Below, one piece after another: positions 11,640 through 19,247 of a stretch of 54,107 bases of DNA. This stretch comes from an uncultured Senegalimassilia sp. (GTDB lineage Bacteria > Actinomycetota > Coriobacteriia > Coriobacteriales > Eggerthellaceae). Location of the stretch: positions 1 through 54,107 of the forward strand of contig NZ_CAKTYH010000001.1 in NCBI RefSeq assembly GCF_934632265.1. Reading direction: 5' to 3'. Position 1 is the first letter of the stretch. Each line of letters opens with the position of its first letter. The position numbers were made by a program, and so were the translations under genes. Below the pieces are notes generated by a model, which was not told the DNA's origin, did no database searches, and worked only from the letters and a program-made list of their open reading frames with translations.

Positions 11640-12971
11640 TTACGAGAACGCGATGAACGTGAACAGGAATGCCGCGGACACGATCCACATGAGCGGCTTG
11701 ACGTCGCGCCAATGGCCCTGCGTCACCTTCACCACCACGTAGGTGATGAAGCCGAAGCCGATGCCGTTGGTGATGGAATAGGTGAACGGGATGCCCATGA
11801 TGGTGACGAACGCGGGGATGGCCGCCTCGAGGCTTCCCCAGTCGATCTTGCCGATGTCGCTCATCATAAGGTAGCCCACGACCACCAGCGCGCCGCACGT
11901 GGCCGAGCTGGACACCATGCCGATGATGGGAGCCAGGAACGCGCAGACGAAAAACGCCAGGGCCACCACGATGTTGGACAGGCCCGTGCGCGCGCCGGCC
12001 GACGCGCCCGAGGTGGATTCGGCGAACGAGGTGATGGAGCTCGCGCCGACGAAGCCGCCGACGATGGCGCCCACGGAGTCGACCATGAGGATCTCGCGCG
12101 TGTTCTCCACGTTGCCGTCCTCGTCGACGAAATCACCCTGCTGGCCCACCGCCATCATCGTGCCCATGGTGTCGAAAAAGTCGCTCATGAGCAGGCTGAA
12201 CACGAACATGAGCAGCACCGGCTGCACGAACACCTGCGCGATGGCCAGGCCGCTGCCGTCGGGCAGCTGCTGGAACGGGGCGCACAGCGCGCTGAAGTCG
12301 GGGACGAAGTCGAACTCGGTGGGCAGTGCCGTGACGCCGAGCGGGATGCCCACGATGGTGGCCGCCACGATGGAGATGAGCAGGCCGCCTTTCGTGCCGC
12401 GCACCGTCAATATGATGGCAAGCGCGATGGATACCACGGACACCACGGCGGTGGGCTCGGTCAGGCTGCCCATGGTGACGAGCGTGGAGGAGTCGGGCGC
12501 CAGGATGCCGCCGCCCTTCAGGCCGATGAACGCCACGAACAGGCCGATGCCGATGCCGATGGCCTGACGCAGCGCCACGGGGATGGCATCCATGACCGCC
12601 TCGCGCAAACCCATCATGACCAGCACCAAGATGATGACGCCCTCCAAGAACACCACGCCCATGGCGATGCGCCAGTCGAGCCCCATCGACCCGCACAGCG
12701 TGAAGGCGACGATGGCGTTGATGCCCATGCCCGACGCCAACGCGATGGGGCGGTTGGCGATCAGGCCCATGGCCGCCGTCATGACCGCGGCGCCGAAGCA
12801 CGTCGCCGTGAGGGCGGCGTTGAACGGGATGCCCGCCGCCTCCATCATGGCGGGGTTGACCGCCACGATGTATGCCATGGTCAGGAAGGTGGTCAGACCC
12901 GCCATCACCTCCGTGCCCAGCGAGCTGCCGCGCTCGCCTACCTTGAAGAAACGCTCGATAGCCGCTTCCAT
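11640..12971 (-). CDS. AzgA-type purine/nucleobase permease (NCS2 superfamily)
   Basis: The product is 443 residues with about 12-14 membrane segments. It resembles AzgA-type adenine/guanine/hypoxanthine:H+ symporters. The N-terminus (ERFFKVGERGSSLGTEVMAG, then LTTFLTMAYIVAVNP) and the motif SSITSFAESTSGASAGARTG are diagnostic of that group. Further support is DFFDTMGTMMAVGQQ in the middle and NGIGFGFITY near the end. The start was set at the ATG after GGGAAAGGGCGGA; another ATG at 13001 with AGAGGGG would add ten residues and cannot be excluded. It appears monocistronic; upstream lies the repeat-rich 13 kb region. The exact substrate is not decidable from sequence alone. Confidence 0.9.
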   Translation of the reverse strand: MEAAIERFFKVGERGSSLGTEVMAGLTTFLTMAYIVAVNPAMMEAAGIPFNAALTATCFGAAVMTAAMGLIANRPIALASGMGINAIVAFTLCGSMGLDWRIAMGVVFLEGVIILVLVMMGLREAVMDAIPVALRQAIGIGIGLFVAFIGLKGGGILAPDSSTLVTMGSLTEPTAVVSVVSIALAIILTVRGTKGGLLISIVAATIVGIPLGVTALPTEFDFVPDFSALCAPFQQLPDGSGLAIAQVFVQPVLLMFVFSLLMSDFFDTMGTMMAVGQQGDFVDEDGNVENTREILMVDSVGAIVGGFVGASSITSFAESTSGASAGARTGLSNIVVALAFFVCAFLAPIIGMVSSSATCGALVVVGYLMMSDIGKIDWGSLEAAIPAFVTIMGIPFTYSITNGIGFGFITYVVVKVTQGHWRDVKPLMWIVSAAFLFTFIAFS

Positions 12972-13169
12972 TCCGCCCTTTCCCTTCCCGGATGCACGCA
13001 TTGCGACGCACCCCTCTTCCTTCCGCGCCCTCACAGCGCGGCGGCCGCCCACGCAAACGCACGGGCGGCCGGGGTCGAATCATCACATGCGGAAAAAACC
13101 GCAACCGTTACAGTAACACACACGGGGGGGCAGGCGACGCAACCCAAGCGGCGGGAGGGCCAGGCGAGA

Positions 13170-13400
13170 GGGCGAGCTGCAAGGGACGGCATGGCGGGCA
13201 GCGAAATGCCCGGGCAACAGGGCGAGGTGCAAGAGGCGACACGGCGGGCAGCGGACGCGGGCGACGCAACGCAGGAGGCGAAACGCCCAGGAGCAGGGCG
13301 AACTGCAAGGGAAAGTCGGGCGGCGAACGCGGGCGGCGAAACACCCCGGGCAAGAGGGCGAGCTGCAAGGGACGGGCGAGGCGGCCGGCAGCATCCCCGA
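13170..13400. repeat. Degenerate direct repeat, family E (four copies)
   Basis: Copies begin at 13170, 13220, 13296 and 13356 with GGGCGAGCTGCAAGGGACGG or close variants. Each is usually preceded by GAAACGCCCGGGCAAGA. Spacing is uneven (50-76 bases). Two more copies lie at 16596 and about 16648, at the other end of the nuclease island. Confidence 0.75.
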
Positions 13401-13600
13401 TCCCCGCACATGCTCGCCAACAGGCGCTTCGCCCGATTCCACGCCAAAAAGCCCGCCGCCGCCAAATGTCCGAAAGAACGCCGGCAAAAGCTTCCCTTTG
13501 GTATCGGGCCGTAGCGAGCATGCTAGCGAGAACTCCATCTATGCCGAGTCGCAAGCGGGGCCAGAAGGGTTCCTTTCGCCATCCCAAGCAAATGCGCAAG

Positions 13601-13808
13601 TCGGCATGCGCTCGGCGCGGGGCAACATACGCTCAGTACAAGCCGAATCACGCTTGGCAAGGGCCGACTCACCCCAACGCGGACCGACACGCGCTCGACA
13701 AGGGCCGACGCACGCTCGGCGCAGGCCGGCTCATGCTCAGGGAGGGCTAGCTCACCTCCAACGGGGGCCGATGCGCCCCCAACGAGGACGATGCACGCTC
13801 AGCGCGGG
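13601..13808. repeat. 21-bp minisatellite, about ten degenerate units
   Basis: Units of 19-22 bases follow the pattern GCCGACNCACGCTCGGCAAGG (for example GCCGACGCACGCTCGGCGCA, then CCGGCTCATGCTCAGGGAGG). The period is a multiple of three, so any frame through it gives a seven-residue repeat, but no gene context supports translation. Confidence 0.75.
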
Positions 13809-13824
13809 CCGCGAAACGTTTGCA

Positions 13825-14049
13825 AGGAAGGTTTTTCGCGTTTCGCGGCTCAAATCGCTTGTTTTCCAGAAGTTAGCTTTGGGACTAATCAACGGATCCC
13901 GACCGAGCCCGAAGCGACAACGCTCTCACCAGGCATTATCTTCTCGTCATGCCGCAGGCGCCCGAGAAAAGGCGCTCGAAGCCCGCCAATCCATCGGCAA
14001 ACATTCGGAAAACTCGCATTTTGAGACACAATCGGCCAATTTCCTTCCC
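13825..14049. repeat. Inverted pair of a 50-bp element (copies A and B), MITE-like
   Basis: Copy A (13825-13874, plus) and copy B (14000-14049, minus) align over 50 bases without gaps. Both begin GGAAGG and carry GTTTTCC near the other end. The 125-base centre has no gene. An equivalent pair (copies C and D) lies at 16375-16588. The result looks like a 225-bp unit with terminal inverted repeats. Confidence 0.75.
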
Positions 14050-14155
14050 AAAGCCAGAGCCGCACGCCCCGGCGCCCCTCCTTCCCAAAGCCAGAGCCGC
14101 ACGCCGCAGCGCCCCTCCTTCCCCAAAGCCAGAGCCGCACGCCCCGACGCCCTCT
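14044..14155. repeat. 37-bp tandem repeat, three units
   Basis: Three head-to-tail units (37, 37 and 38 bases) each start CTTCCC(C)AAAGCCAGAGCC and continue GCACGCC(C/G)C. A decayed fourth follows (CTCTTTTCGCGAAGCCG). The first unit begins inside the end of 50-bp copy B, sharing its CTTCCC. Confidence 0.8.
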
Positions 14156-14633
14156 TTTCGCGAAGCCGAAGAACAGTGCGTCGCGAAGGCATCGAACCTC
14201 ATCACGCGCCAACCACACGCGAAGAAACCGAAAGCTTTCCGAAGCTCAAACTCCCCGAGAAACGCCGCCACGCAGTCGGCGACGGAGTCCGCTGCATCCC
14301 CGCAGGATTTCATGGCGAAGCATCTTTCCGCATCCCGCTCACCGCACGCCGATGCGCTTTGCACCAGGATGCCCAGCCGCACTTCAACGCTCTTTCCCGG
14401 GAAACCCAGCCCGTTCTGCCCCTAGACACCCAGCCGCATGCCGATCCGTCTCTTCACCGCATCTTCGCAATCGGAGGCGTCGGCGAACACAACGAAGGGC
14501 TTTGCGCCCTCCCGCGTTACGAATCGGTGTCAAGGACGACCGCCACGTCGACGCAGTCGCGCCCGAAAGATATGGTTCACAGACTTGAAGGATAGGAGCG
14601 GAGACTCGAAAGACGGGGACGGAAGGGGGCGCA

Positions 14634-15617
14634 ATGACGGCGAAGGGCGCGGACGCTCATGGACTCATAACGCTTCACGGATCGAGCGCGCTGCAATACT
14701 GGGCTTTTGCGCGGCGCTCATGCGAAAACCGAGAGCAGCTCCTGGGAACGGCGAAAACCCGCTGGGCGGACACGAAGCTGGCGCTGGAATCGGCATCCGT
14801 CAAGCCTCCTACCCGGCTGCGCGATGCGCCGCCGGAATGCACGGCACCCCTGCACGTCATGATCACCGACAAGCACGCCCGCACGGAAAGCGCGTCAGTC
14901 GTCACGCACCTGCGAACCGCCGCGCTGCCGCCGAGTTCGCTCGTGCGCATAGGGCAGGGATACGCTGCAGCTTCGCCAGAGTTGGCATTTACCCAGATGG
15001 CGAAGCGGCTTAGCCTCACGCAGCTGGTCACGCTCGGATTCGAGCTTTGCGGGACGTACGCCTCCTTCGGCCAAAAGGAAACCTCCTATCACGCCATTCC
15101 GCTGACAAACGTCGCGAAGCTGTCCGGCTTCATTGAGAAGTCGGGCAGCTTTCAGGGCAAACAAGCCGCACGACACGCGATGCGGCACATCATCGACGGG
15201 TCGGCGTCGCCTCGCGAGACGCAGCTGGCAATGATGCTTGCGCTTCCCTATCGCCTCGGCGGCTATGGGCTTCCCAACCCGAGGCTCAATTACGCCGTTC
15301 GCCCGCCGAAACATCTTGGCGCAAAAAGGCGGTACATACTTGACCTGTATTGGCCGGAGCTGAAGCTCGACGTCGAATACGATAGCGACGCGTTCCACGC
15401 GCACGAGGAGAAGATGCTGCTCGATGGCCGACGGAGAGCTGCACTCGAGGCCATGGGGATCACGTCCGTCAACGTCGCTTCGGGACAGGTGCGCAACAGC
15501 GGAGCGTTCAACGAGCTTGCGAAACAGCTAGCCGTTCTGGCGAACCACAGGCTGCGCTACAAAGACCCCGATTTCACGAAAGCGCATCTAAAACTGCGCG
15601 ATGAGCTGGGGGTATGA
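14634..15617 (+). CDS. Predicted PD-(D/E)XK nuclease with AbiEi-like N-terminal region
   Basis: The product is 327 residues; the ATG is preceded by GGAAGGGGGC. The C-terminal half fits a DUF559/Vsr-like PD-(D/E)XK fold: a helix with Glu195 in SPRETQL, Asp237 in YILDLYWPE, and Glu248 in the strand LKLDVEYDSD, followed by HEEKMLLDGRRRAALEAMGI. The N-terminal part (ITLHGSSALQYWAF) resembles AbiEi-type antitoxin or transcription-regulator domains that often accompany such nucleases in actinobacteria. Enzyme activity and target are unknown; a Vsr-like nicking or defence role is inference. It stands alone in a repeat-rich island between two inverted repeat pairs. Its 3' end is itself part of a 55-bp direct repeat, suggesting recombination at this site. 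No partner toxin gene of AbiEii type was found next to it. Confidence 0.75.
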   Translation: MTAKGADAHGLITLHGSSALQYWAFARRSCENREQLLGTAKTRWADTKLALESASVKPPTRLRDAPPECTAPLHVMITDKHARTESASVVTHLRTAALPPSSLVRIGQGYAAASPELAFTQMAKRLSLTQLVTLGFELCGTYASFGQKETSYHAIPLTNVAKLSGFIEKSGSFQGKQAARHAMRHIIDGSASPRETQLAMMLALPYRLGGYGLPNPRLNYAVRPPKHLGAKRRYILDLYWPELKLDVEYDSDAFHAHEEKMLLDGRRRAALEAMGITSVNVASGQVRNSGAFNELAKQLAVLANHRLRYKDPDFTKAHLKLRDELGV

Positions 15618-15893
15618 GGGCGATGGAGAGCCGACAAGGAGAAAGCGAAGAAATCGCGCAGATGGCGCATCTTCACGAAAGCGCATCTTCGACTGCGCGA
15701 TGAGCTGGGGGTATGAGGGCGATGGAAGAGGGTTGCCGCCGAAGCGGGTAATAAGGGGAATACACGGAAGAAGAAGCCCGGACAACAAGCCGCGCGCAGC
15801 GCCATATCCAACGGGAAAGCGCAGATGGTCACGGGTTCGCAGAGGCGCACCTTCGACTGCGCGATTGCCTGGGGGCTTGGGGGCGATTGCGAG
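15573..15893. repeat. Direct repeat of the 3' end of the nuclease gene (three copies)
   Basis: The last 45 bases of the nuclease gene plus ten bases (15573-15627) recur at 15672-15726 with three mismatches over 55 bases. A degraded third copy lies at about 15844-15893. The shared core is GCGCGATGAGCTGGGGGTAT. It looks like remains of repeated 3'-end duplication. Confidence 0.85.
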
Positions 15894-16374
15894 AAGGTGG
15901 ATTCCGGAGGAAGTGTCGCATACGAGGATACTGGCGAACGGCAATAGCTCGCAAATCTTCTCATCCACCCCATCCCCTTGCCAAGCACGATAAAGACGCG
16001 TAAAGGAGCAGGGAAAAGCCTCGCAAACAGCATCGCACACAAACGGCATCCGCCGACCAAACGGGACACGAGCTTTCGCGGCCTCGCGCAGAAGCACCGC
16101 TCACGGCGCGGCATCCACTGGGCGAGCGAACACGTTGGCCTGCGGGAGTGCGCAAAGGTCCGCAGGCTTCGAGTCGCAATCACGTCTGTCCCCTGCCGCT
16201 CGGAAAGGCTGTTCGCGTTTTCATCGGAAGACCGCGCTGGCCATGGTGCTTTATGCGGAAGCTCGCGAGCTTCGCCCCGAAATCGTAATCGCGCTTGTCG
16301 CGAGAGCCCCATGCGACAACTCGCCCGCTTCACGGCAACCTCATCGCCGAGCTCACGGCTCACGCTTATCGCTA

Positions 16375-16588
16375 GGGAAGGTTTTTCGCTTTTCGTGTCA
16401 CAGATTGCGAGTTTTCCGAATTTGATGACACGATTCGCCAAGGATTCCGAGTGCGAAAACAATCGAAGACGTCTCTTCCCTGCGTTTCCCCAGGTCACGC
16501 GCTTCCCGCCATCAGTGCGAAGCGAGTAAGCGGCGCCTAAAATTCGGAAAACTCGCAATCTCAGCCATATTTCCGCAAAATCCTTCCC
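16375..16588. repeat. Inverted pair of the 50-bp element (copies C and D)
   Basis: Copy C (16375-16424, plus) and copy D (16539-16588, minus) both start GGGAAGG and end with an identical GATTGCGAGTTTTCCGAATT. They align without gaps to copies A and B at 13.8-14.0 kb; B shares GCGAGTTTTCCGAAT. The unit spans 214 bp, close to the 225 bp of the A-B pair. Confidence 0.85.
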
Positions 16589-16595
16589 GAAGAAA

Positions 16596-16690
16596 GGGCG
16601 AACCACAAGGGACGGCATGGCGGACGGAGGACGCAAGCAGCGAAACGCCCGGGTAAGGAGGCGAGGTGCGAGCAAACGCAAGCGGGGACG
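16596..16690. repeat. Repeat family E, two further copies
   Basis: GGGCGAACCACAAGGGACGG at 16596 and a weaker GAGGCGAGGTGCGAG at about 16648 are joined by GAAACGCCCGGGTAAGG, as in the copies at 13.2-13.4 kb. They start seven bases after copy D and run up to the stop of the MFS transporter gene. Confidence 0.7.
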
Positions 16691-16691
16691 G

Positions 16692-17930
16692 TTAGCGGGC
16701 GGGCTCCTCCGGCATCTTCCAGAGCAGGACGAAGCCGACGATGAACAGCACGGCCACGCTGAGGACGCCGTAGCTGCTCGAGCCCGTGAGCTGGGTGAAC
16801 ACGCTTACCAGCAGCGTGCCCATGATGGTGGCGTACTTGCCAAAGATATCGAAGAAGCCGTAGTACTCGTTGGCATTCTCCTTCGGGATGAGCTTGCCGA
16901 ACTCGCTGCGCGACAGCGCCTGGATGCCGCCCTGGAACAGGCCCACGCACACGGCCAGCACCCAGAACTCGGCGGCGGAGCGCAGGAAGAACGCGGCGAA
17001 CAGCGTGATGCAGAAGTACGCGAACACCGCGATCAGCAGCATGCGCTTGGTGCCGAAGCGCCCGGCCAGGCGCCCGTAGGCGATGGCCGACGGGAACGCC
17101 ACGAACTGCGTCACCAGAAGCGCCAGCACCAGCTGCGTGGAATCGATGCCCAGGTCGGTGCCGTAGCTGGTGGACATGGTGATGATGGTGTGCACGCCGT
17201 CGATGTAGAAGAAGAACGCCAGCATGTACATGAGCAGGCGCTTGTCGCGGGCGATCTTCTTGCACGTGCCCGCCAGGCCCTTGAGCGTGTGACGGAACAG
17301 GTGCGCCTCGCGCGGCTTGAAATGCGTCTGGTGCACGTCGCGCAGCACCGGCACGGAAAACACCAGCCACCACACCGCGGTGATGACGAACGAGATGCGG
17401 ATGCCGTCAAGCTGCCCGATGCCGAAGCTGCTGCCGAACAGCACGATGACCAGGCACACGATGAACGGGATGCACGAGCCGATATAGCCCCATGCGTAGC
17501 CCTGAGACGAGACCTCGTCGTAGCGATCCTGCTCGGTGGCGTCGACCAGGAACGCGTCGTAGAACACCAGCGATGCGTTGAGCATGACCGACGAGAACAC
17601 ATATATGACCAGGAACACCATGGCGTTGCCGGGCACGCCCATGACCGCAAGCGATACCGCGCCCGTGCCGATGGTGCCCGCAAGGAACTTCTTCTTGTTG
17701 CCCTTCAGATCGGCCAGGCTGCCCAGAAACGGCATGAGCAGCGCAAGCGCCAGCGAGGCCACCGTGGTCGCATAACCCCAGGCCACCACCGCGGACGACC
17801 CAGGTTCGGCGATGGCCGAGAAATAGATGGGGATGAGCGTTGCCGCCAACATGACGTACGCGGAGTTTCCCACGTCGTACAAAACCCAGCTGCGCTCGCG
17901 TTTCGACAGGCTTCGAAGGCCCAATCCCAT
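16692..17930 (-). CDS. MFS transporter of the UMF1 (Atg22-like) family
   Basis: The product is 412 residues with about 12 membrane segments. The N-terminus (LSKRERSWVLYDVGNSAYVM) and the motif FYDAFLVDAT are typical of the UMF1/Atg22-like branch of the major facilitator superfamily. LGSLADLKGNKKKF gives the loop 2-3 signature, and QALSRSEFGKLIPKE is the family signature in the second half. The start ATG follows AAGGAGCAGCC. Substrates of bacterial members are mostly unknown; fungal relatives export amino acids from the vacuole. It appears monocistronic. Its 3' end abuts the repeat-rich island. Confidence 0.9.
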   Translation of the reverse strand: MGLGLRSLSKRERSWVLYDVGNSAYVMLAATLIPIYFSAIAEPGSSAVVAWGYATTVASLALALLMPFLGSLADLKGNKKKFLAGTIGTGAVSLAVMGVPGNAMVFLVIYVFSSVMLNASLVFYDAFLVDATEQDRYDEVSSQGYAWGYIGSCIPFIVCLVIVLFGSSFGIGQLDGIRISFVITAVWWLVFSVPVLRDVHQTHFKPREAHLFRHTLKGLAGTCKKIARDKRLLMYMLAFFFYIDGVHTIITMSTSYGTDLGIDSTQLVLALLVTQFVAFPSAIAYGRLAGRFGTKRMLLIAVFAYFCITLFAAFFLRSAAEFWVLAVCVGLFQGGIQALSRSEFGKLIPKENANEYYGFFDIFGKYATIMGTLLVSVFTQLTGSSSYGVLSVAVLFIVGFVLLWKMPEEPAR

Positions 17931-18068
17931 GGCTGCTCCTTGCTATCGGCGAGGCCCGCGCCGCCCGCGGGAACCCGCCGACGCGCAGGCCCGTGCGGTT
18001 TCAAACACCGAATCGTGCATGTACGTTGAACGCCGCCGAGCGGCGCGCAATCCATTGTATATGATGGC

Positions 18069-18074
18069 TATAAT
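18069..18074 (+). promoter_or_regulatory. -10 element of the phospholipase C-like gene
   Basis: TATAAT lies 47 bases before the start codon, in the divergent spacer with the MFS gene. No good -35 is seen at normal distance. Confidence 0.5.
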
Positions 18075-18121
18075 CGTCCACGTAAAATGAATGTCAGCCA
18101 CACGAGAAACGGGGACACGGA

Positions 18122-19078
18122 ATGCCAGCAATCATCACCCATGATTTCTTCGGACGCGACGTGTACGACGCGTTGTTCCAGACCATCGGCGGATCGCGCG
18201 ACGAAGCCGACGCGTTCCTGCTGGGAAACCAGGGCCCCGACCCGCTGTTCTACGCGGTGGCCGACTTCCGCGCCACGGCCTATCACAAGCTGGGCAACAC
18301 CATGCACAGCCAAAAGCCCGCCGAGCTGCTGGCGGCGCTGAAGGATTCCCTCGGCGTCCTGGATCCCGAGGAGAAGCCGCTCGGGCGCGCCTACGCGCTG
18401 GGGTTCCTCTGCCACTACGCGCTCGACTCCACCGTCCACCCGCTGGTGTACTGCCACGAGCACGCGCTGTGCGACGCGGGCGAGCCGGGGCTGACGCGCG
18501 ATGACGGCGGCGAGGTGCACGGCGTCATCGAAAGCGAGCTGGACGAGATGGTGCTGTTCGCCAAGCGCGGCGACACCGTGGCCACGTTCAACCCCTCGCG
18601 CGAGATCCTGCACGCAAGCGAGGCGGTGCTCGTCGCCGTGTCGAAGATGTACGCCTACCTGGCCCTGAACGTGTACGGCGAAGTGATCCCGCACAACCTG
18701 TTCCGCCTGTCGGTGCAGGGCTTCCGCCTGGTGCAGCGCCTGTTCTGGTCGCCCACCGGCATCAAACGCGACCTCATCGGCCGCATCGAGCGCCTGACGC
18801 GCCCGCATTCGTTCTACCAGTCCATGAGCCACCGCCCGGTGGCAACCGCCGAAAGCGTGTTCGACAACCACGAGCACGCCGCCTGGACCAACCCCTTCAC
18901 CGGCGACGTGCGCACCACCGGCTTCTGGGACCTTTACGATCAGGCGCAGTACAAGGCGAAGAACCTGATCGCCGCGTTCGACCAGCCGGGCTTCACCGCC
19001 GAGCGCACGCGCGAGCTGACCGGCGAGCTGGACTTCTCCGGCCGCCCCACGCAAGCCCAAGTGCTGGCAGTGGAATAG
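18122..19078 (+). CDS. Zinc-dependent phospholipase C family protein
   Basis: The product is 318 residues and resembles the Zn-dependent phospholipase C fold (Pfam Zn_dep_PLPC). The mainly helical N-terminal domain carries candidate metal ligands in PAIITHDFFG (His7), LLGNQGPDPLFY, NTMHSQ and GFLCHYALDSTVHPLVY. No signal peptide is seen, so it probably acts in the cytoplasm, unlike clostridial alpha-toxin. The intracellular members common in gut bacteria have unknown substrates. The start ATG is preceded by GGGGACACGGA. It stands alone, with a hairpin downstream. Confidence 0.85.
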   Translation: MPAIITHDFFGRDVYDALFQTIGGSRDEADAFLLGNQGPDPLFYAVADFRATAYHKLGNTMHSQKPAELLAALKDSLGVLDPEEKPLGRAYALGFLCHYALDSTVHPLVYCHEHALCDAGEPGLTRDDGGEVHGVIESELDEMVLFAKRGDTVATFNPSREILHASEAVLVAVSKMYAYLALNVYGEVIPHNLFRLSVQGFRLVQRLFWSPTGIKRDLIGRIERLTRPHSFYQSMSHRPVATAESVFDNHEHAAWTNPFTGDVRTTGFWDLYDQAQYKAKNLIAAFDQPGFTAERTRELTGELDFSGRPTQAQVLAVE

Positions 19079-19183
19079 CGGACTGCGGCCGGCATGGGCG
19101 CCTCGCGCGGCAACGTCCGCCCGCGGCGCAGCCGCGCGACCGTTCCGCACACCGACCCCGACAAAACCCGAACGTCCCAACAT

Positions 19184-19205
19184 CCGCCCGCAGCGATGCG
19201 GGCGG
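19184..19205 (+). terminator. Hairpin after the phospholipase C-like gene
   Basis: A perfect 9-bp stem CCGCCCGCA / TGCGGGCGG with a GCGA loop, about 105 bases after the stop. There is no T-tract, so termination is only a guess from position. Confidence 0.4.
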
Positions 19206-19247
19206 CAACCTCATCCTATATAACGACTCCCATATGAAAGGGTATTC

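Larger units (their letters stand above)
12972..14633. other. Long gene-free, repeat-rich region
   Basis: About 1.66 kb has no gene I can support. Open frames cross it on both strands, but they translate to low-complexity Arg/Ala/Pro/Gly protein with repeat periods identical to the DNA repeats and no start context. It holds four repeat families listed separately: a degenerate GGGCGAGCTGCAAGG repeat, a 21-bp minisatellite, an inverted pair of a 50-bp element, and a 37-bp tandem repeat. The part from 14160 to 14630 has no clear repeat or gene. Confidence 0.7.
15618..16691. other. Gene-free region downstream of the nuclease
   Basis: About 1.07 kb has no supportable gene. It holds two extra copies of the nuclease 3' end, the second inverted pair of the 50-bp element, and two units of repeat family E. 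The stretch 15900-16370 has no recognised feature. Confidence 0.65.

Noticed and set aside
13601..14155. Possible CRISPR array
   Set aside because: Units are contiguous, degenerate and without unique spacers of constant length, and no cas gene is in the window.
13498..14595. 365-codon plus-strand frame across the repeat region
   Set aside because: It follows the 21-bp and 37-bp DNA repeats exactly, has no Shine-Dalgarno and no family similarity; other frames are open over the same region too.
15557..16681. Minus-strand frame of 374 codons downstream of the nuclease
   Set aside because: It runs through the duplicated nuclease 3' ends and the inverted repeats in antisense, with no recognised domain and no start signal.
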